Part shown: piece by piece, positions 14,313 to 22,969 of the stretch
Layout: every line of letters starts with the position of its first letter
Numbering within the stretch: the stretch's first letter is position 1
Source: Hyphomicrobiales bacterium
GTDB taxonomy: Bacteria; Pseudomonadota; Alphaproteobacteria; Rhizobiales; Beijerinckiaceae
NCBI GenBank assembly: GCA_930633525.1
Contig: CAKNFP010000001.1
Span: forward strand, 2,954,001 to 3,018,000
Length of the DNA: 64,000 nt
Reading direction: 5' to 3'
Translations under genes and position numbers: made by a program
The notes under the pieces: generated by a model
Database searches by the model: none
Seen by the model: only the letters and a program-made list of their open reading frames with translations
Told to the model about the DNA's origin: nothing

Positions 14313-16403
14313 ATGGAGATGGCCATTGAATTCGTTTGGCGGGGGCCGGCCGTGCCCGAATTAAACAATGCGCTACATCTACAAGAGATATCCGATAGCG
14401 ACCGGAGCCAGAGCAGTGCCTGGCATGGCCGCGCCGTCCAGGCGGTGAGGCTCTACCAGATCACATTCAATCGCGTGCCGGACCGCGCCGGACTGGACCA
14501 CTGGACGAGCAGGCTCGACGGGCGCGAGACTTTCGGCGACGTGGCAACCCGTTTTGTCGACAACCCCGAGTTCAACACCCTCTATGGGTCCTGGACTCCG
14601 CGTTCGATCTATCAAGAGTTTCTTGCGAATGCCCTCGGCCCTAACAAGACCATTCCGGAAGCAATGGCCTGGCGACCCGAGTTTGGAACCCTCTCGACGG
14701 GCCAACTCCTGGCAAAAGTCGCGCAAGCATTGGCGATAAGCGCCTATCTCAAGCCTTACATCGGCGTCTTTCTGGATGGGCTGCATAACGGCACGGAAAA
14801 TTACATCGGTTCGCTTCTACTGCGACGCCTCCCGACACCCACCGCCACCGATGGGACCGATGTCGCGGGCGAACCTGTGGAAGCTTCCCCCACCCTCTCT
14901 GCCCCTGTTCAATCGCCGACGGCGGCAGCAAATCCATCCGTCAGCGCCCTGCCATCGAACGAGAGCGCCGATGCCCCCGCCATCGGAAACGGCGTCGCGA
15001 TGGAGCAAGCCCCCCGAAACGCGGAACCCGCTGAAACTCCGAGCCCTCCCGATACATCTCCACCGTTCCCACAAACTCCACAGACCCCGGGGACCTGTCT
15101 CGCTCCGGGGTTCGGGAACGCAGCGAACCACGCGAACCGGACCGAGCATGTCATCTCCAGTTCGCATCAACCTTTCATCGGGACGCCATACAGTGATTTT
15201 ATCCGCGCTACCGCGTATGTCTTGTCGAGCAACACCGAACGTCCACAAGTTACTTCGACGGCACTACATCGAGGCACCGTCAATGGCTGTGCGGGTTATG
15301 ACGTTCTGGCGCTCGAGATAGGCGAGACGGTCGTCGATACCAAGTTCATCAGTATTGAAGAACTCTGGGTACGCGCCGCCCAGGTCGACCCACGCGCGGG
15401 ATTACATGAAGAACCCGCGAAGAGCGGGGCGTTGATCAACGGATACGGGTTCGGCGAAGTGCAAACCCTTATTCTCGATAGCCTGCCCTTCCAGGTGAAA
15501 GTCCCCAACCTCGACAGTGACGTCTCTGTCCATATCCGCAATGCGGCACATTCTACGACACTCGACTTCGGCCCGGCGAAGGCATGGGGAAGCGAACGGG
15601 ACATCCATATATCGGGGCTGGCGAGCGACCTGCATTTCCATCGCGCAAGCTGGCTGAAAGTGAAGATCGGAGGAGTGATCACCGCGCCGATTGGCCTTCA
15701 TGCCCCGGATTTATTGTCGCTCAGGGTCATTGGCGAGAACGATATCACGCTCAATCTGTCCCCCGCGACAATGCCCGAGCTTCGTCACATCGATGCGACC
15801 GAATTGACAGGGCGCCTTGTCCTCCATCACGAGACGAACCCGAGCACCCCCGAGATATCACAGATCAGAATTAACGGCAGCCCGCACGGCAATGACTTCT
15901 CATGGCACGGTTCGCGGAATGTCTTTATCAGAACCGGCGACGGCGCCGACATCGTGACAACGGGTGCGGGGGATGACACCATCTATGCTGGCGGTGGGCG
16001 CAACATCATCTCCACCGGATCTGGCTACGATCGCGTCGTCATTGAGAAAGCTTCGCAGTCGACGCTGAGCAAGCACGATGACAACATGACTGTGATCTGC
16101 GACTTTGATACCCACAGCCGGAAGAAGATCGAGCTCTGCTTCCTCAGGCGTACTGACTGCGCCAATGCCGCTCTGCTGGAGAGCATTCAGGCAGCGATCG
16201 ACAATTTGCCACCGCGAGCGAGCGTAGACGATGCCTATTTCAAGGCGGTTGAGGCAACCGATGGCTGTGGATGGTTCTCCTTCAAGGGAAATACTTATAT
16301 TTTCGCCGACAATGCCGAACACAGCTTGGTCAAGGTAGTCGGGTTACATAGCCTGACGCTTGCGGAGCAGTCATCCATAGATCATTGGGCTATTATCATG
16401 TGA
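14313..16403 (+). CDS. DUF4214 and RTX-type calcium-binding protein, probably secreted
   Basis: 696 residues with no signal peptide. Residues about 40-95 match the DUF4214 type (AVRLYQITFNRVPDRAGLDH, then DVATRFVDNPEF), found in surface and type I-secreted proteins. A Pro/Ser/Thr/Ala-rich linker spans about 165-265. The next 270 residues are a predicted beta-rich region of unknown family. Near residues 545-585 are RTX-like glycine repeats (GDGADIVTTGAGDDTIYAGG) that would bind calcium. The absence of a signal peptide plus C-terminal RTX repeats suggests type I secretion, but no transporter genes are in the window. ATG 14313 lacks a clear ribosome site; 14319 is an alternative. Confidence 0.8.
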   Translation: MEMAIEFVWRGPAVPELNNALHLQEISDSDRSQSSAWHGRAVQAVRLYQITFNRVPDRAGLDHWTSRLDGRETFGDVATRFVDNPEFNTLYGSWTPRSIYQEFLANALGPNKTIPEAMAWRPEFGTLSTGQLLAKVAQALAISAYLKPYIGVFLDGLHNGTENYIGSLLLRRLPTPTATDGTDVAGEPVEASPTLSAPVQSPTAAANPSVSALPSNESADAPAIGNGVAMEQAPRNAEPAETPSPPDTSPPFPQTPQTPGTCLAPGFGNAANHANRTEHVISSSHQPFIGTPYSDFIRATAYVLSSNTERPQVTSTALHRGTVNGCAGYDVLALEIGETVVDTKFISIEELWVRAAQVDPRAGLHEEPAKSGALINGYGFGEVQTLILDSLPFQVKVPNLDSDVSVHIRNAAHSTTLDFGPAKAWGSERDIHISGLASDLHFHRASWLKVKIGGVITAPIGLHAPDLLSLRVIGENDITLNLSPATMPELRHIDATELTGRLVLHHETNPSTPEISQIRINGSPHGNDFSWHGSRNVFIRTGDGADIVTTGAGDDTIYAGGGRNIISTGSGYDRVVIEKASQSTLSKHDDNMTVICDFDTHSRKKIELCFLRRTDCANAALLESIQAAIDNLPPRASVDDAYFKAVEATDGCGWFSFKGNTYIFADNAEHSLVKVVGLHSLTLAEQSSIDHWAIIM

Positions 16404-16410
16404 TATAATC

Positions 16411-16440
16411 GGGCGCAAAAAACCGGCAGCTTTTTTGCCC
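16411..16440 (+). terminator. Probable terminator hairpin after RTX-type gene
   Basis: GGGCGCAAAAAA and TTTTTTGCCC flank an 8-base loop (one 2-base bulge), 8 bases after the RTX-type stop codon. The A/T tracts would work in either direction. Confidence 0.5.
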
Positions 16441-16776
16441 TTGTACGCCATGGCAGCTGGGCTCGGCTTCAATTCATCATCGCCCAGACCTGATAACATA
16501 TTGCTGAATCCGCAATGCGACAGACCTTCGAACAAACGGGGGAATGCCCTTTTCGCGACACCCACTTTCCCGCTGCCGCAAATACAGATGCGTGATGTCC
16601 AAAGCGCCAACTTAAGCACATAGACCGCCATAAATTTGCCAGATAGCAGATCCACTTTTGAAACAATCGAAAACTATATCATCGCGATAGATATTAATCT
16701 GAGATATTCGGTCGTCATACATCGACATGTAAGAAATAATATTTATAGATACTCGAAGATACTTTACAGTTATTTT
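16441..16776. other. Non-coding, increasingly AT-rich region
   Basis: No gene seen in 336 bases. The last 130 bases (16650-16776) are AT-rich with TATA-like stretches (AATAATATTTATAGATA) and probably carry the promoter for the downstream gene. An upstream in-frame ATG at 16636 would extend that gene through this tract, but the added residues look like translated AT-rich spacer. Confidence 0.5.
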
Positions 16777-17373
16777 ATGGAATTCAAAATGATTGTTGTC
16801 TATGGAATGGCGAAAGGTGGCGCCCTGGAGCTTCGACTCGGCGGTGGCCATGCCGCGATAGCACTGGCAGGGCTGGGGCACGATTCAACCTATATCTCGT
16901 GGATCCGCTCAGGACGGTCACCGGTCTTCGACGTTTTCAAGAAGGGGCCGTTTGGAGACCCCGTCTACCGCGTCTGCATTCCGTCCAACGAGGACGTAAA
17001 ATGTAACATAGGCATCAGCGAACGCGCCGTATACCAATGGATATACAGGGAATTCGCGGGAGAAGGGCTACGCCGTTACAGCACATCTCCGCGTCTCTAT
17101 CGCGTGGAATCGCTGCCGTTTGGGCCTCTATATCACGAATTCAACTGTGTTGATATCGTCAAGAAGTCGCTCGCGGTCAGTCACGCATACGACTATGCCA
17201 AACCTGTTCTTCCGACCTTCACCGTTGCTGGAATATGCAGCGATGCGGCGCGGATACGCAGGGCTGTGCTGCAGCGTATCGATGAAACAGGCTTGCCGCG
17301 CCCTCCCGAAAGCGCGTCTCAATTGAAGGATGCGTTCTTTTCCGAGGACATAAGGAGGGGACAAAACCTGTAA
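16777..17373 (+). CDS. Probable papain-fold (permuted NlpC/P60-like) cysteine hydrolase
   Basis: 198 residues, no signal peptide or membrane segment. Two motifs stand out. His25 is in GGGHAAIALAG, followed after about 12 residues by STYISWI. Cys124 is in YHEFNCVDIVKKSL, at the start of a predicted helix. This His-first, Cys-last order with YISW and NC motifs is what I know from circularly permuted papain-fold proteins (NlpC/P60- and LRAT-like), including several toxin or effector domains. Peptidase, amidase or acyltransferase activity is inferred only. It sits between two unusual probable surface proteins in a lower-GC island. Start ATG 16777 is chosen on composition; 16789 is also possible. 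Confidence 0.55.
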   Translation: MEFKMIVVYGMAKGGALELRLGGGHAAIALAGLGHDSTYISWIRSGRSPVFDVFKKGPFGDPVYRVCIPSNEDVKCNIGISERAVYQWIYREFAGEGLRRYSTSPRLYRVESLPFGPLYHEFNCVDIVKKSLAVSHAYDYAKPVLPTFTVAGICSDAARIRRAVLQRIDETGLPRPPESASQLKDAFFSEDIRRGQNL

Positions 17374-17557
17374 CCGCGCAGCCTGCACTGATCGACGCGA
17401 AGTGGGCGCGGAGCACAAGTTCCAGCACATAATTCTGCGAGGAATATACGCATAAAACGCAACTATATCGGCGCCTTCCGCGAGGAAATTCTCGCGAAAC
17501 GCGATTCTATGCACATGTTACTTTTCTATTTTTCACAATGTTTTTTGGATTGTCTCA

Positions 17558-18370
17558 ATGGCTAGTGTTTCCGTACAGAGCTTTTTTTTCGAAGGTTCGG
17601 GGTCTTCCAGCGTTCAGGCCTCATCGAGTTCCACCAATGGCACAACCGCGACGTCGGTCAGTGCAACCGGTGATTTTGGCTATGTGAATGCCGGCGCATC
17701 AGCGGGCACGGCAAATAGCAGCTCGTCTTCGGTCTTGCAGATTACCGGCGATAATGCTGGCGGCATGGCGATAACGACCAGCACCCACAGCGAAGGCAAT
17801 GCCACCGCAAGCGCCAGCGCGACGGATGGCAACCATGTCGTTGTCGATTCCTCCGCCGCCACGTCGGCCCTCGCAGAAAACGACAGCTCTTCATCCGCCT
17901 CTGCGTCGGCGAGCGCGAATGGCGTGTACGACAAGGAGGGCAACTTCGTCAGCGGGTCGATCACCACCGACACGCATGCGGAGGGAAATGCGGCGGCAAC
18001 AGCGAACGCGTCAAATGGCAATACATCCGCCTCTGAGACCACGCTTTCACAGGCCGGCGAGCTCGTTCACAACGGCTCCGAAACAGAATTCGTCTATCAT
18101 GTTGGGATGGGCGACTACAACTATAACTATTCCGAGTTCGAAACGGCCGATGGCATCGGCTGGTATTTGATTGGCGAGAACGCGCCCGCCCATCAATTCT
18201 ATATCGCGGACTCTTTTGGTGGGCAGGACGGCACAGCGATTTATCAGGAGCTGAAGGACCTGGCCCAGGCTTGGAGCTCCCAGGGCTCGGAGAGCTGGTT
18301 CGTGCCCGAGAGCGCGCATGTCATTCAGCTCGCCGCTCCTGCGCCGGCTGCAGAACCCTTCCTCGTCTGA
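17558..18370 (+). CDS. Ser/Ala/Thr-rich repeat protein, probably surface or secreted
   Basis: 270 residues. The first 170 are almost all Ser, Ala, Thr, Gly and Asn, with two related blocks: MAITTSTHSEGNATASASAT near residue 70 and SITTDTHAEGNAAATANASN near residue 132, each followed by a Ser/Ala run. The last 100 residues are ordinary and aromatic-rich (GMGDYNYNYSEFETADGIGW, YIADSFGGQDG, SWFVPESAHVIQLA) and may fold as a small domain. No signal peptide, so a type I route or a structural role is possible. I know no named family. It is preceded by an AT-rich leader and followed by a terminator. Confidence 0.75.
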   Translation: MASVSVQSFFFEGSGSSSVQASSSSTNGTTATSVSATGDFGYVNAGASAGTANSSSSSVLQITGDNAGGMAITTSTHSEGNATASASATDGNHVVVDSSAATSALAENDSSSSASASASANGVYDKEGNFVSGSITTDTHAEGNAAATANASNGNTSASETTLSQAGELVHNGSETEFVYHVGMGDYNYNYSEFETADGIGWYLIGENAPAHQFYIADSFGGQDGTAIYQELKDLAQAWSSQGSESWFVPESAHVIQLAAPAPAAEPFLV

Positions 18371-18434
18371 CGCCTCGCGGCATCTCCCCGTCCGCAGCGG
18401 GATAAGGCCGGAAGGCCAACCTCGATAAAGCCTG

Positions 18435-18459
18435 GAGGGACCGAGCCTTTCGGTCCCTC
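18435..18459. terminator. Rho-independent terminator between convergent genes
   Basis: Perfect 10-bp stem GAGGGACCGA / TCGGTCCCTC with 5-base loop GCCTT. It lies between the stops of the repeat protein (18370) and the leftward AraD1-like gene (18487) and could serve both. Confidence 0.75.
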
Positions 18460-18486
18460 TACGTCCTACAAGGGACACCCGCCTCG

Positions 18487-19497
18487 TTACATCTGGCGCG
18501 TCGTCGTCACCGCAGAACCCGCCTTGGCGATTTTGAGGGTATTGCGGAGGGGGCGCCCGAAATCCGGCGCCTCGATTTCGAAGACGTCCCCCGCCTCGGT
18601 CCTGATGCCGTCGGCGAAACTCAAGGTTGCGGTGCCGAAATAATGGATGTGCAGATCCCCCGGAACCCGATGTTCGGGGTATTTGAAATGGTGATGCTCA
18701 AGATTGGCGAGGCTATGGGACATGTTGTCCTCGCCCGTCAGGAACGGCTTTTCCCAGAGCACCGCGCCGTTGCGACGAATGCGGCTTGTCCCGCGGATAT
18801 CGGCGGGAGCGGGTCCGAGCCGCAGCTCCGGGCCGAAGGAGCTCTGGCGAAGCTTGGAATGGGCAAGCAACAGATAGTTCCGACGCTCGGTGACATGGTC
18901 TGAAAACTCGTTCGCAAGGGCGAACCCGAGGCTCAGCGGCGTGCCGTCTTCTCCGATGAGATAGATGCCCGCGAGCTCCGGCTCCTCACCGCCGTCCTCG
19001 GCGAAAGCCGGGGAGACAAGCGGCGCTTCGGGAGCGACGATGAAACGGCCATTGCCCTTATAAAACCATTCTGGTTGAGCGCCCGGCTCATCGCTCGTCG
19101 GCTTGCCGCCTTTCAGGCCGTCGCGAAACATCTTCATGGAATCCGTGAGGGCCGCCTCTTCGGATTGCGCGTTCTGATGCATCTTGTCGCGCGTATCGGC
19201 GCTGCCAAGATGGGTCAGCCCGGTACCCGTCACGTGGCAGCGGCTGGGATCGGGATGATCGATCGGGGCCAGGAGCCGCTTTTCAGAAACGACATGCGCG
19301 TAGTCCACCGTCTCGCGCCCGAGACGGGCCTTCACCACATCAGCGAGTGACGATGCCCCGGCCTCCGCAGCGCGGGCAAGGTCATAGACACGCTCCGTGC
19401 CGTCAAGCAGCGTCAAGGTCTTGCCATCGTCGGACGGGACGGCGACACGCCGCTCTCCCTTCCCATTCAGAAACTGCACCAGGCGCAAAGTGGTCAT
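18487..19497 (-). CDS. araD1: AraD1/GguC-like fumarylacetoacetate hydrolase-superfamily protein
   Basis: 336 residues. The start MTTLRLVQFLNGKGERRVAV, the middle CHVTGTGLTHLGSADTRDKM, and the C-terminal half with PELAGIYLIGEDG, GFALANEFSDH and HYFGTATLSFADG match the AraD1/GguC group of the FAH superfamily. The acidic residues in EPELAG and NEFSDH are the likely metal ligands. Members lie in L-arabinose and other sugar-acid clusters, where a 2-keto-3-deoxy acid is the proposed substrate; the exact one here is unknown. A clear GAGG ribosome site precedes ATG 19497. The regulator gene ends 49 bp upstream. Confidence 0.85.
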   Translation of the reverse strand: MTTLRLVQFLNGKGERRVAVPSDDGKTLTLLDGTERVYDLARAAEAGASSLADVVKARLGRETVDYAHVVSEKRLLAPIDHPDPSRCHVTGTGLTHLGSADTRDKMHQNAQSEEAALTDSMKMFRDGLKGGKPTSDEPGAQPEWFYKGNGRFIVAPEAPLVSPAFAEDGGEEPELAGIYLIGEDGTPLSLGFALANEFSDHVTERRNYLLLAHSKLRQSSFGPELRLGPAPADIRGTSRIRRNGAVLWEKPFLTGEDNMSHSLANLEHHHFKYPEHRVPGDLHIHYFGTATLSFADGIRTEAGDVFEIEAPDFGRPLRNTLKIAKAGSAVTTTRQM

Positions 19498-19534
19498 TGC
19501 TTCCTCACCTTTGGGTCGAAATTGCAGGAATTAT

Positions 19535-19554
19535 TACTTGCATTGCTACTTGCA
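19535..19554 (-). promoter_or_regulatory. Direct repeat upstream of araD1-like gene, candidate regulator site
   Basis: TACTTGCA occurs twice with 12-bp spacing (19535-19542 and 19547-19554), 38-57 bases before the araD1-like start and overlapping the end of the regulator gene. It could be an operator or part of a promoter. No consensus is known to me for this regulator. Confidence 0.3.
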
Positions 19555-20409
19555 AGGACTGCTACAGGTCGGCACCGGATCATGCATGACCGGGTCGGGC
19601 GATGCGGCAGGCCGGATCATCGCCTTGATCCCGGCGATTGGCGTCTGCGATGGGGCACCGCCGGTCGCCGTCGGGCGGGCCGCCTTGTCGGGCCGGGCGA
19701 CGGCCAAAGCGTCACGCTCGGATCTCTCGAGCAGTTCCCGCATTGCGGCATGGGCCGCGCCGGCATCGCCGCTCAAGATCGCCTCGAAGACCGCCCCATG
19801 CATGGGAATGACATGACCGAGCTCGTCCGATGCCGCGCGCGAGACGCGAAAGGCCAGCGTCAGGGAGGCCTCGATCACGGGCGCCAGCGCCGCGAGGAGG
19901 TGATTGCCGGAAGCAGCCAGTACGGCGCTGTGGAAAGCGAGGTCGGCATCGATGGAATGCGTGGAATGAGTATCCGCCGCAGCAAGTGCGGCCATCGCGG
20001 CCTCAAGGGCCGTGAGTTTGGCGGGGATGGCTCGCTCGGCGGCGAGCGCCGCCGCATCGGGCTCGATCATTCGGCGAAGCTCGAAAAGCTCGCGAACGAA
20101 ATCCGCGCTCAATTGTCCCTCGCTGTGCCACGCCAGCACATCCGCGTCGAACAGGTTCCACTGGTCCTGGGGACGCACGACGGTCCCGCGGCGCGGAGAA
20201 GACTGTACCAGGCCCTTGCCAGCCAGAATCTTGATGGCCTCCCGCAAGGAGGAACGGGATACGCCAAGCTCACGCGACAGCGCATCCTCCGGCTGCAGTG
20301 CCTGGCCCGGAGACCATTCTCCGCTCACAATCTGCCGCCCGATAGCGAGGGCGACCTCCGTGTGTCGATAGCGCGGGGCGCGGGCCGAGGCGGCCGATCG
20401 CTTGCTCAT
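19546..20409 (-). CDS. FadR-type (GntR/FCD) transcriptional regulator
   Basis: 287 residues. An N-terminal GntR winged helix-turn-helix (IVSGEWSPGQALQPEDALSR, ELGVSRSSLREAIKILAGKG, then SSPRRGTVVRP) is followed by an all-helical FCD effector domain with DADVLAWH, LRRMIEPDAAALAA, DLAFHSAVLAASGN and MHGAVFEAI. The spaced Asp and His residues (D of DLAFH, H of FH and MH) are the usual metal/ligand site. It probably controls the araD1-like gene and the divergent transporter gene in response to a sugar acid. ATG 20409 gives the standard N-terminus. Confidence 0.9.
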   Translation of the reverse strand: MSKRSAASARAPRYRHTEVALAIGRQIVSGEWSPGQALQPEDALSRELGVSRSSLREAIKILAGKGLVQSSPRRGTVVRPQDQWNLFDADVLAWHSEGQLSADFVRELFELRRMIEPDAAALAAERAIPAKLTALEAAMAALAAADTHSTHSIDADLAFHSAVLAASGNHLLAALAPVIEASLTLAFRVSRAASDELGHVIPMHGAVFEAILSGDAGAAHAAMRELLERSERDALAVARPDKAARPTATGGAPSQTPIAGIKAMIRPAASPDPVMHDPVPTCSSPCK

Positions 20410-20509
20410 TGTGTTCCCCCGCAATACCCATTCGCCAGCATAAGCGCCGCCCTTTTGCCGCAAATGTCCGACAAAACTCCATCTCGGTCAACGTGACATG
20501 CATATTGCG

Positions 20510-20529
20510 CTGCGTTGAAGGCAACGCAG
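20510..20529. promoter_or_regulatory. Palindrome in the regulator-transporter divergent gap, candidate operator
   Basis: CTGCGTTG AAGG CAACGCAG is a perfect 8-bp inverted repeat, 100 bp upstream of the regulator start and 95 bp upstream of the transporter start. FCD regulators bind short palindromes in such gaps, so this is a good candidate site for the adjacent regulator. Confidence 0.45.
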
Positions 20530-20624
20530 GCATGGATTGCAGTTGCCTATCTACCGGGCACGGTGCTTACCCGCTATGCGGAAAGTGCTGAAAATAACCA
20601 CAGTTCATCGTATAAAGCCGCATC

Positions 20625-21491
20625 ATGTCCGCCTCCGATCCAACGACTGTCCCCAGATCCCCGTCCCTCGTCGAGGGGGCCGTCGCCAAAAGCGCGACGA
20701 TAGCGGGCATCGGCCTGATGTTGCTCGGCATTTTCTCCTATTCGCTGAACGACGTCATGGGCAAGTGGCTGGTGGCGACCTATTCCGTGCCGCAGGTCAT
20801 GCTGATCCGCGGCCTGGCCGCATTGTTGCTGCTGCTTCCGTTCCTGTGGCGCGAGGGCTTGTCCGGCATCCGGGCGGTGCAGCGACCGCGCCTGCAAATC
20901 CTGCGTGGCATCGCCGTCATCTTTGATGTCGCATGCTTCTATTGGGCGGTCGCCTATTTGCCCCTGGCCAGCGTCATGACCTACTATCTCGCCGGGCCGA
21001 TCTATGTCACAGCTCTCTCGGCCTTGCTGCTCGGCGAGAAGGTGGGCTGGAGGCGCTGGCTCGCGGTAGCTTTCGGCTTCTGTGGTGTCGTCATTGCCCT
21101 CGATCCGACCGGGGGAACCTTCGGCTTTCCGGATTTCGTTGCCTTCTGCGGCAGCATGGGCTTTGCGTTCCTGATGATCACGACCCGCCAGCTTCGCGGC
21201 ACATCCGAGACGCTGCTGGTTTCCGTCCAGGTCGTGGCGCCCCTTGGCATTGGCGCCATACTGGCCCCCATCGGCTGGGTCACGCCGACCGCCATCGACT
21301 TCGGCCTGCTGGGCCTGCTCGGGATCGTCTCGATGATTGCGAGCCTTTGCGTCAACCGGGCGTTGAAATTGGCGCCAGCATCGGTCGTCGTGCCCTATCA
21401 GTATACCTTCATCATCTGGGCCATCGTATTCGGCTATGTCTTCTTCAACGACACGCCGACACCGCACAGAGCTATGGCGGAAAGTGGGTGA
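20625..21491 (+). pseudogene. DMT/EamA-family transporter, 5' part, interrupted by IS256
   Basis: Drug/metabolite transporter superfamily protein with EamA repeats and about nine of the expected ten membrane helices. Recognisable parts are LLGIFSYSLNDVMGKWLVAT, YYLAGPIYVTALSALLLGEK and ASVVVPYQYTFIIWAIVFGY. The host reading frame stops at codon 281 (His, ending 21467), where the IS begins. The frame then reads a few IS codons to a stop at 21491. Joining 21468 to 22872 restores the last helix and gives a 313-residue protein. The intact gene probably imported a sugar acid handled by its neighbours. The product is now truncated and probably non-functional. Confidence 0.93.
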
Positions 21492-22862
21492 TGCTGGATT
21501 GAGAAAGGCGGCGTATCGAGGCGGGTGTCGAGCCTGCCAGAACCTCTTCGAGAGAGCGATACGCCATGAACGCATCTACCAATGTTTTACGCCTGCGTCA
21601 GCCCAATGAGATTGACGATCCCCTGACGGATATTCTGCGAACCGGTGCCCGCAAGTTGCTGGCTCAAGCCATCGAGATCGAAGCCGAGGCTTATCTCGCC
21701 AGCATGCGCGATCTGAAGCTGCCGGATGGACGCGAACGCCTGGTCCGGCACGGCCATGGGCCGGAACGGACCATTCAGACCGGCATCGGCCCGGTGGAGG
21801 TCAGCCGCGTCAAGATCCGCGATCGTGGTGCTGAGGGAGAGGACCGCATCCGCTTTTCCTCGGCGATCCTGCCGAAATGGGCGCGCCGCACCAAAAGCCT
21901 GGATGCGCTGCTGCCGATCCTCTACCTGCGCGGGCTCTCGACCGGCGACTTCCAGGAGGCGCTCTCAGCCTTGCTCGGCAAGGATGCTCCGAACCTCTCG
22001 CCCTCCGCCATTACCCGACTGACGGGCGAATGGCAGGCCGAGTACGAGCATTGGCAGGCGCGGGACCTGTCGGCCCGCCGATACGTCTACGTCTGGGCCG
22101 ACGGCGTCTATCTCCAGGCCCGGATGGAGGATCAGGCCGAATGCATGCTGGTGCTGATCGGCGCCACGCCGGAGGGCAAGAAGGAACTGGTCGGCTTCCA
22201 GGCCGGGGTGCGCGAGAGCGCCCAGAGCTGGCGCGAGCTTCTCGTCGAGATCAAGCGAAGGGGCCTGTCCATCCCACCCCGGATCGCCGTCGGGGATGGG
22301 GCACTGGGCTTCTGGAAAGCGCTCGACGAGCTCTTTCCCGGCACGCATCATCAGCGCTGCTGGCTGCACAAGACCGCCAACGTGCTCAACAAGGTGCCGA
22401 AATCCGTGCAACCGGGCCTGAAGGCGGCCCTGCGGGAGATCTATCTCGCGCCCACCCGCGCGCAGGCCGAGGTGGCCGTCGATCTGTTTGCCGAGGCCTA
22501 CCAGGCGCGCTATCCCAAGGCAGTGGAGTGCGTGCGCAAGGACCAGCGGGCGCTGCTGGCGTTCTATGACTGGCCGGCGGAACACTGGATCCATCTGCGC
22601 ACGACGAACCCAATTGAGAGTGTGTTCGCTACGGTCCGACACCGTACGGTGCGTACCAAGGGCTCGCTGTCGCCGACCACCGCCCGGCTGATGGTGTTCA
22701 AGCTGGTGATGGCGGCCGCGAAGAGCTGGCGGAGATTGATGGGCGAAAACCAGTTGCCCAAGGTGATCGCCGGTGTCAGGTTTAAGGACGGCAGCGAGGT
22801 CATTCCGATGCCGACAAACAGCGCCGCCTGATCGGCCCGTCACCCAATATCCATCATAGCTC
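21469..22862 (+). mobile_element. IS256-family insertion sequence, complete
   Basis: A 1394-bp element. Its ends are imperfect inverted repeats: left GAGCTATGGCGGAAAGTGGG, and right (reversed) GAGCTATGATGGATATTGGG. It is flanked by a 9-bp target duplication CACCGCACA at 21460-21468 and 22863-22871; 8-9 bp is usual for IS256. One transposase gene fills the element. The intact frame and identical duplications suggest a fairly recent insertion. Confidence 0.96.
21566..22831 (+). CDS. IS256-family transposase (Mutator-type)
   Basis: 421 residues, the usual length. It carries the DDE catalytic core of the Mutator superfamily: Asp in YVWADGVYLQARMEDQ, Asp in IAVGDGALGFWKALDELFPG, and Glu in TNPIESVFATVRHRT. 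The CWLHKTANVLNKVPKS motif is characteristic. The enzyme moves the element by cut-and-paste or copy-out steps and makes the 9-bp duplications. No frameshift or stop is seen, so it is probably active. Confidence 0.96.
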   Translation: MNASTNVLRLRQPNEIDDPLTDILRTGARKLLAQAIEIEAEAYLASMRDLKLPDGRERLVRHGHGPERTIQTGIGPVEVSRVKIRDRGAEGEDRIRFSSAILPKWARRTKSLDALLPILYLRGLSTGDFQEALSALLGKDAPNLSPSAITRLTGEWQAEYEHWQARDLSARRYVYVWADGVYLQARMEDQAECMLVLIGATPEGKKELVGFQAGVRESAQSWRELLVEIKRRGLSIPPRIAVGDGALGFWKALDELFPGTHHQRCWLHKTANVLNKVPKSVQPGLKAALREIYLAPTRAQAEVAVDLFAEAYQARYPKAVECVRKDQRALLAFYDWPAEHWIHLRTTNPIESVFATVRHRTVRTKGSLSPTTARLMVFKLVMAAAKSWRRLMGENQLPKVIAGVRFKDGSEVIPMPTNSAA

Positions 22863-22870
22863 CACCGCAC

Positions 22871-22969
22871 ATGCTGGTCGGCGCAGCGATCATCATCGGG
22901 GCGGGCCTGTTCATTTTCCTGCGCGAGCAGGCGCTCTCCCGGGAGCCTGTCAATCCCGATCGCGCCTAG
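22871..22969 (+). pseudogene. DMT/EamA-family transporter, 3' fragment beyond the IS
   Basis: Reads MLVGAAIIIGAGLFIFLREQ and on to TAG at 22967-22969, 32 residues. It is in frame with codon 281 of the 5' part when the IS and one copy of the duplication are removed. The hydrophobic stretch is the missing final helix. It has no start signals of its own. Confidence 0.9.

Noticed and set aside
14817..15248. 143-codon minus-strand frame opposite the RTX-type gene linker
   Set aside because: Antisense to the Pro/Ser/Ala linker, Gly/Arg-rich shadow content.
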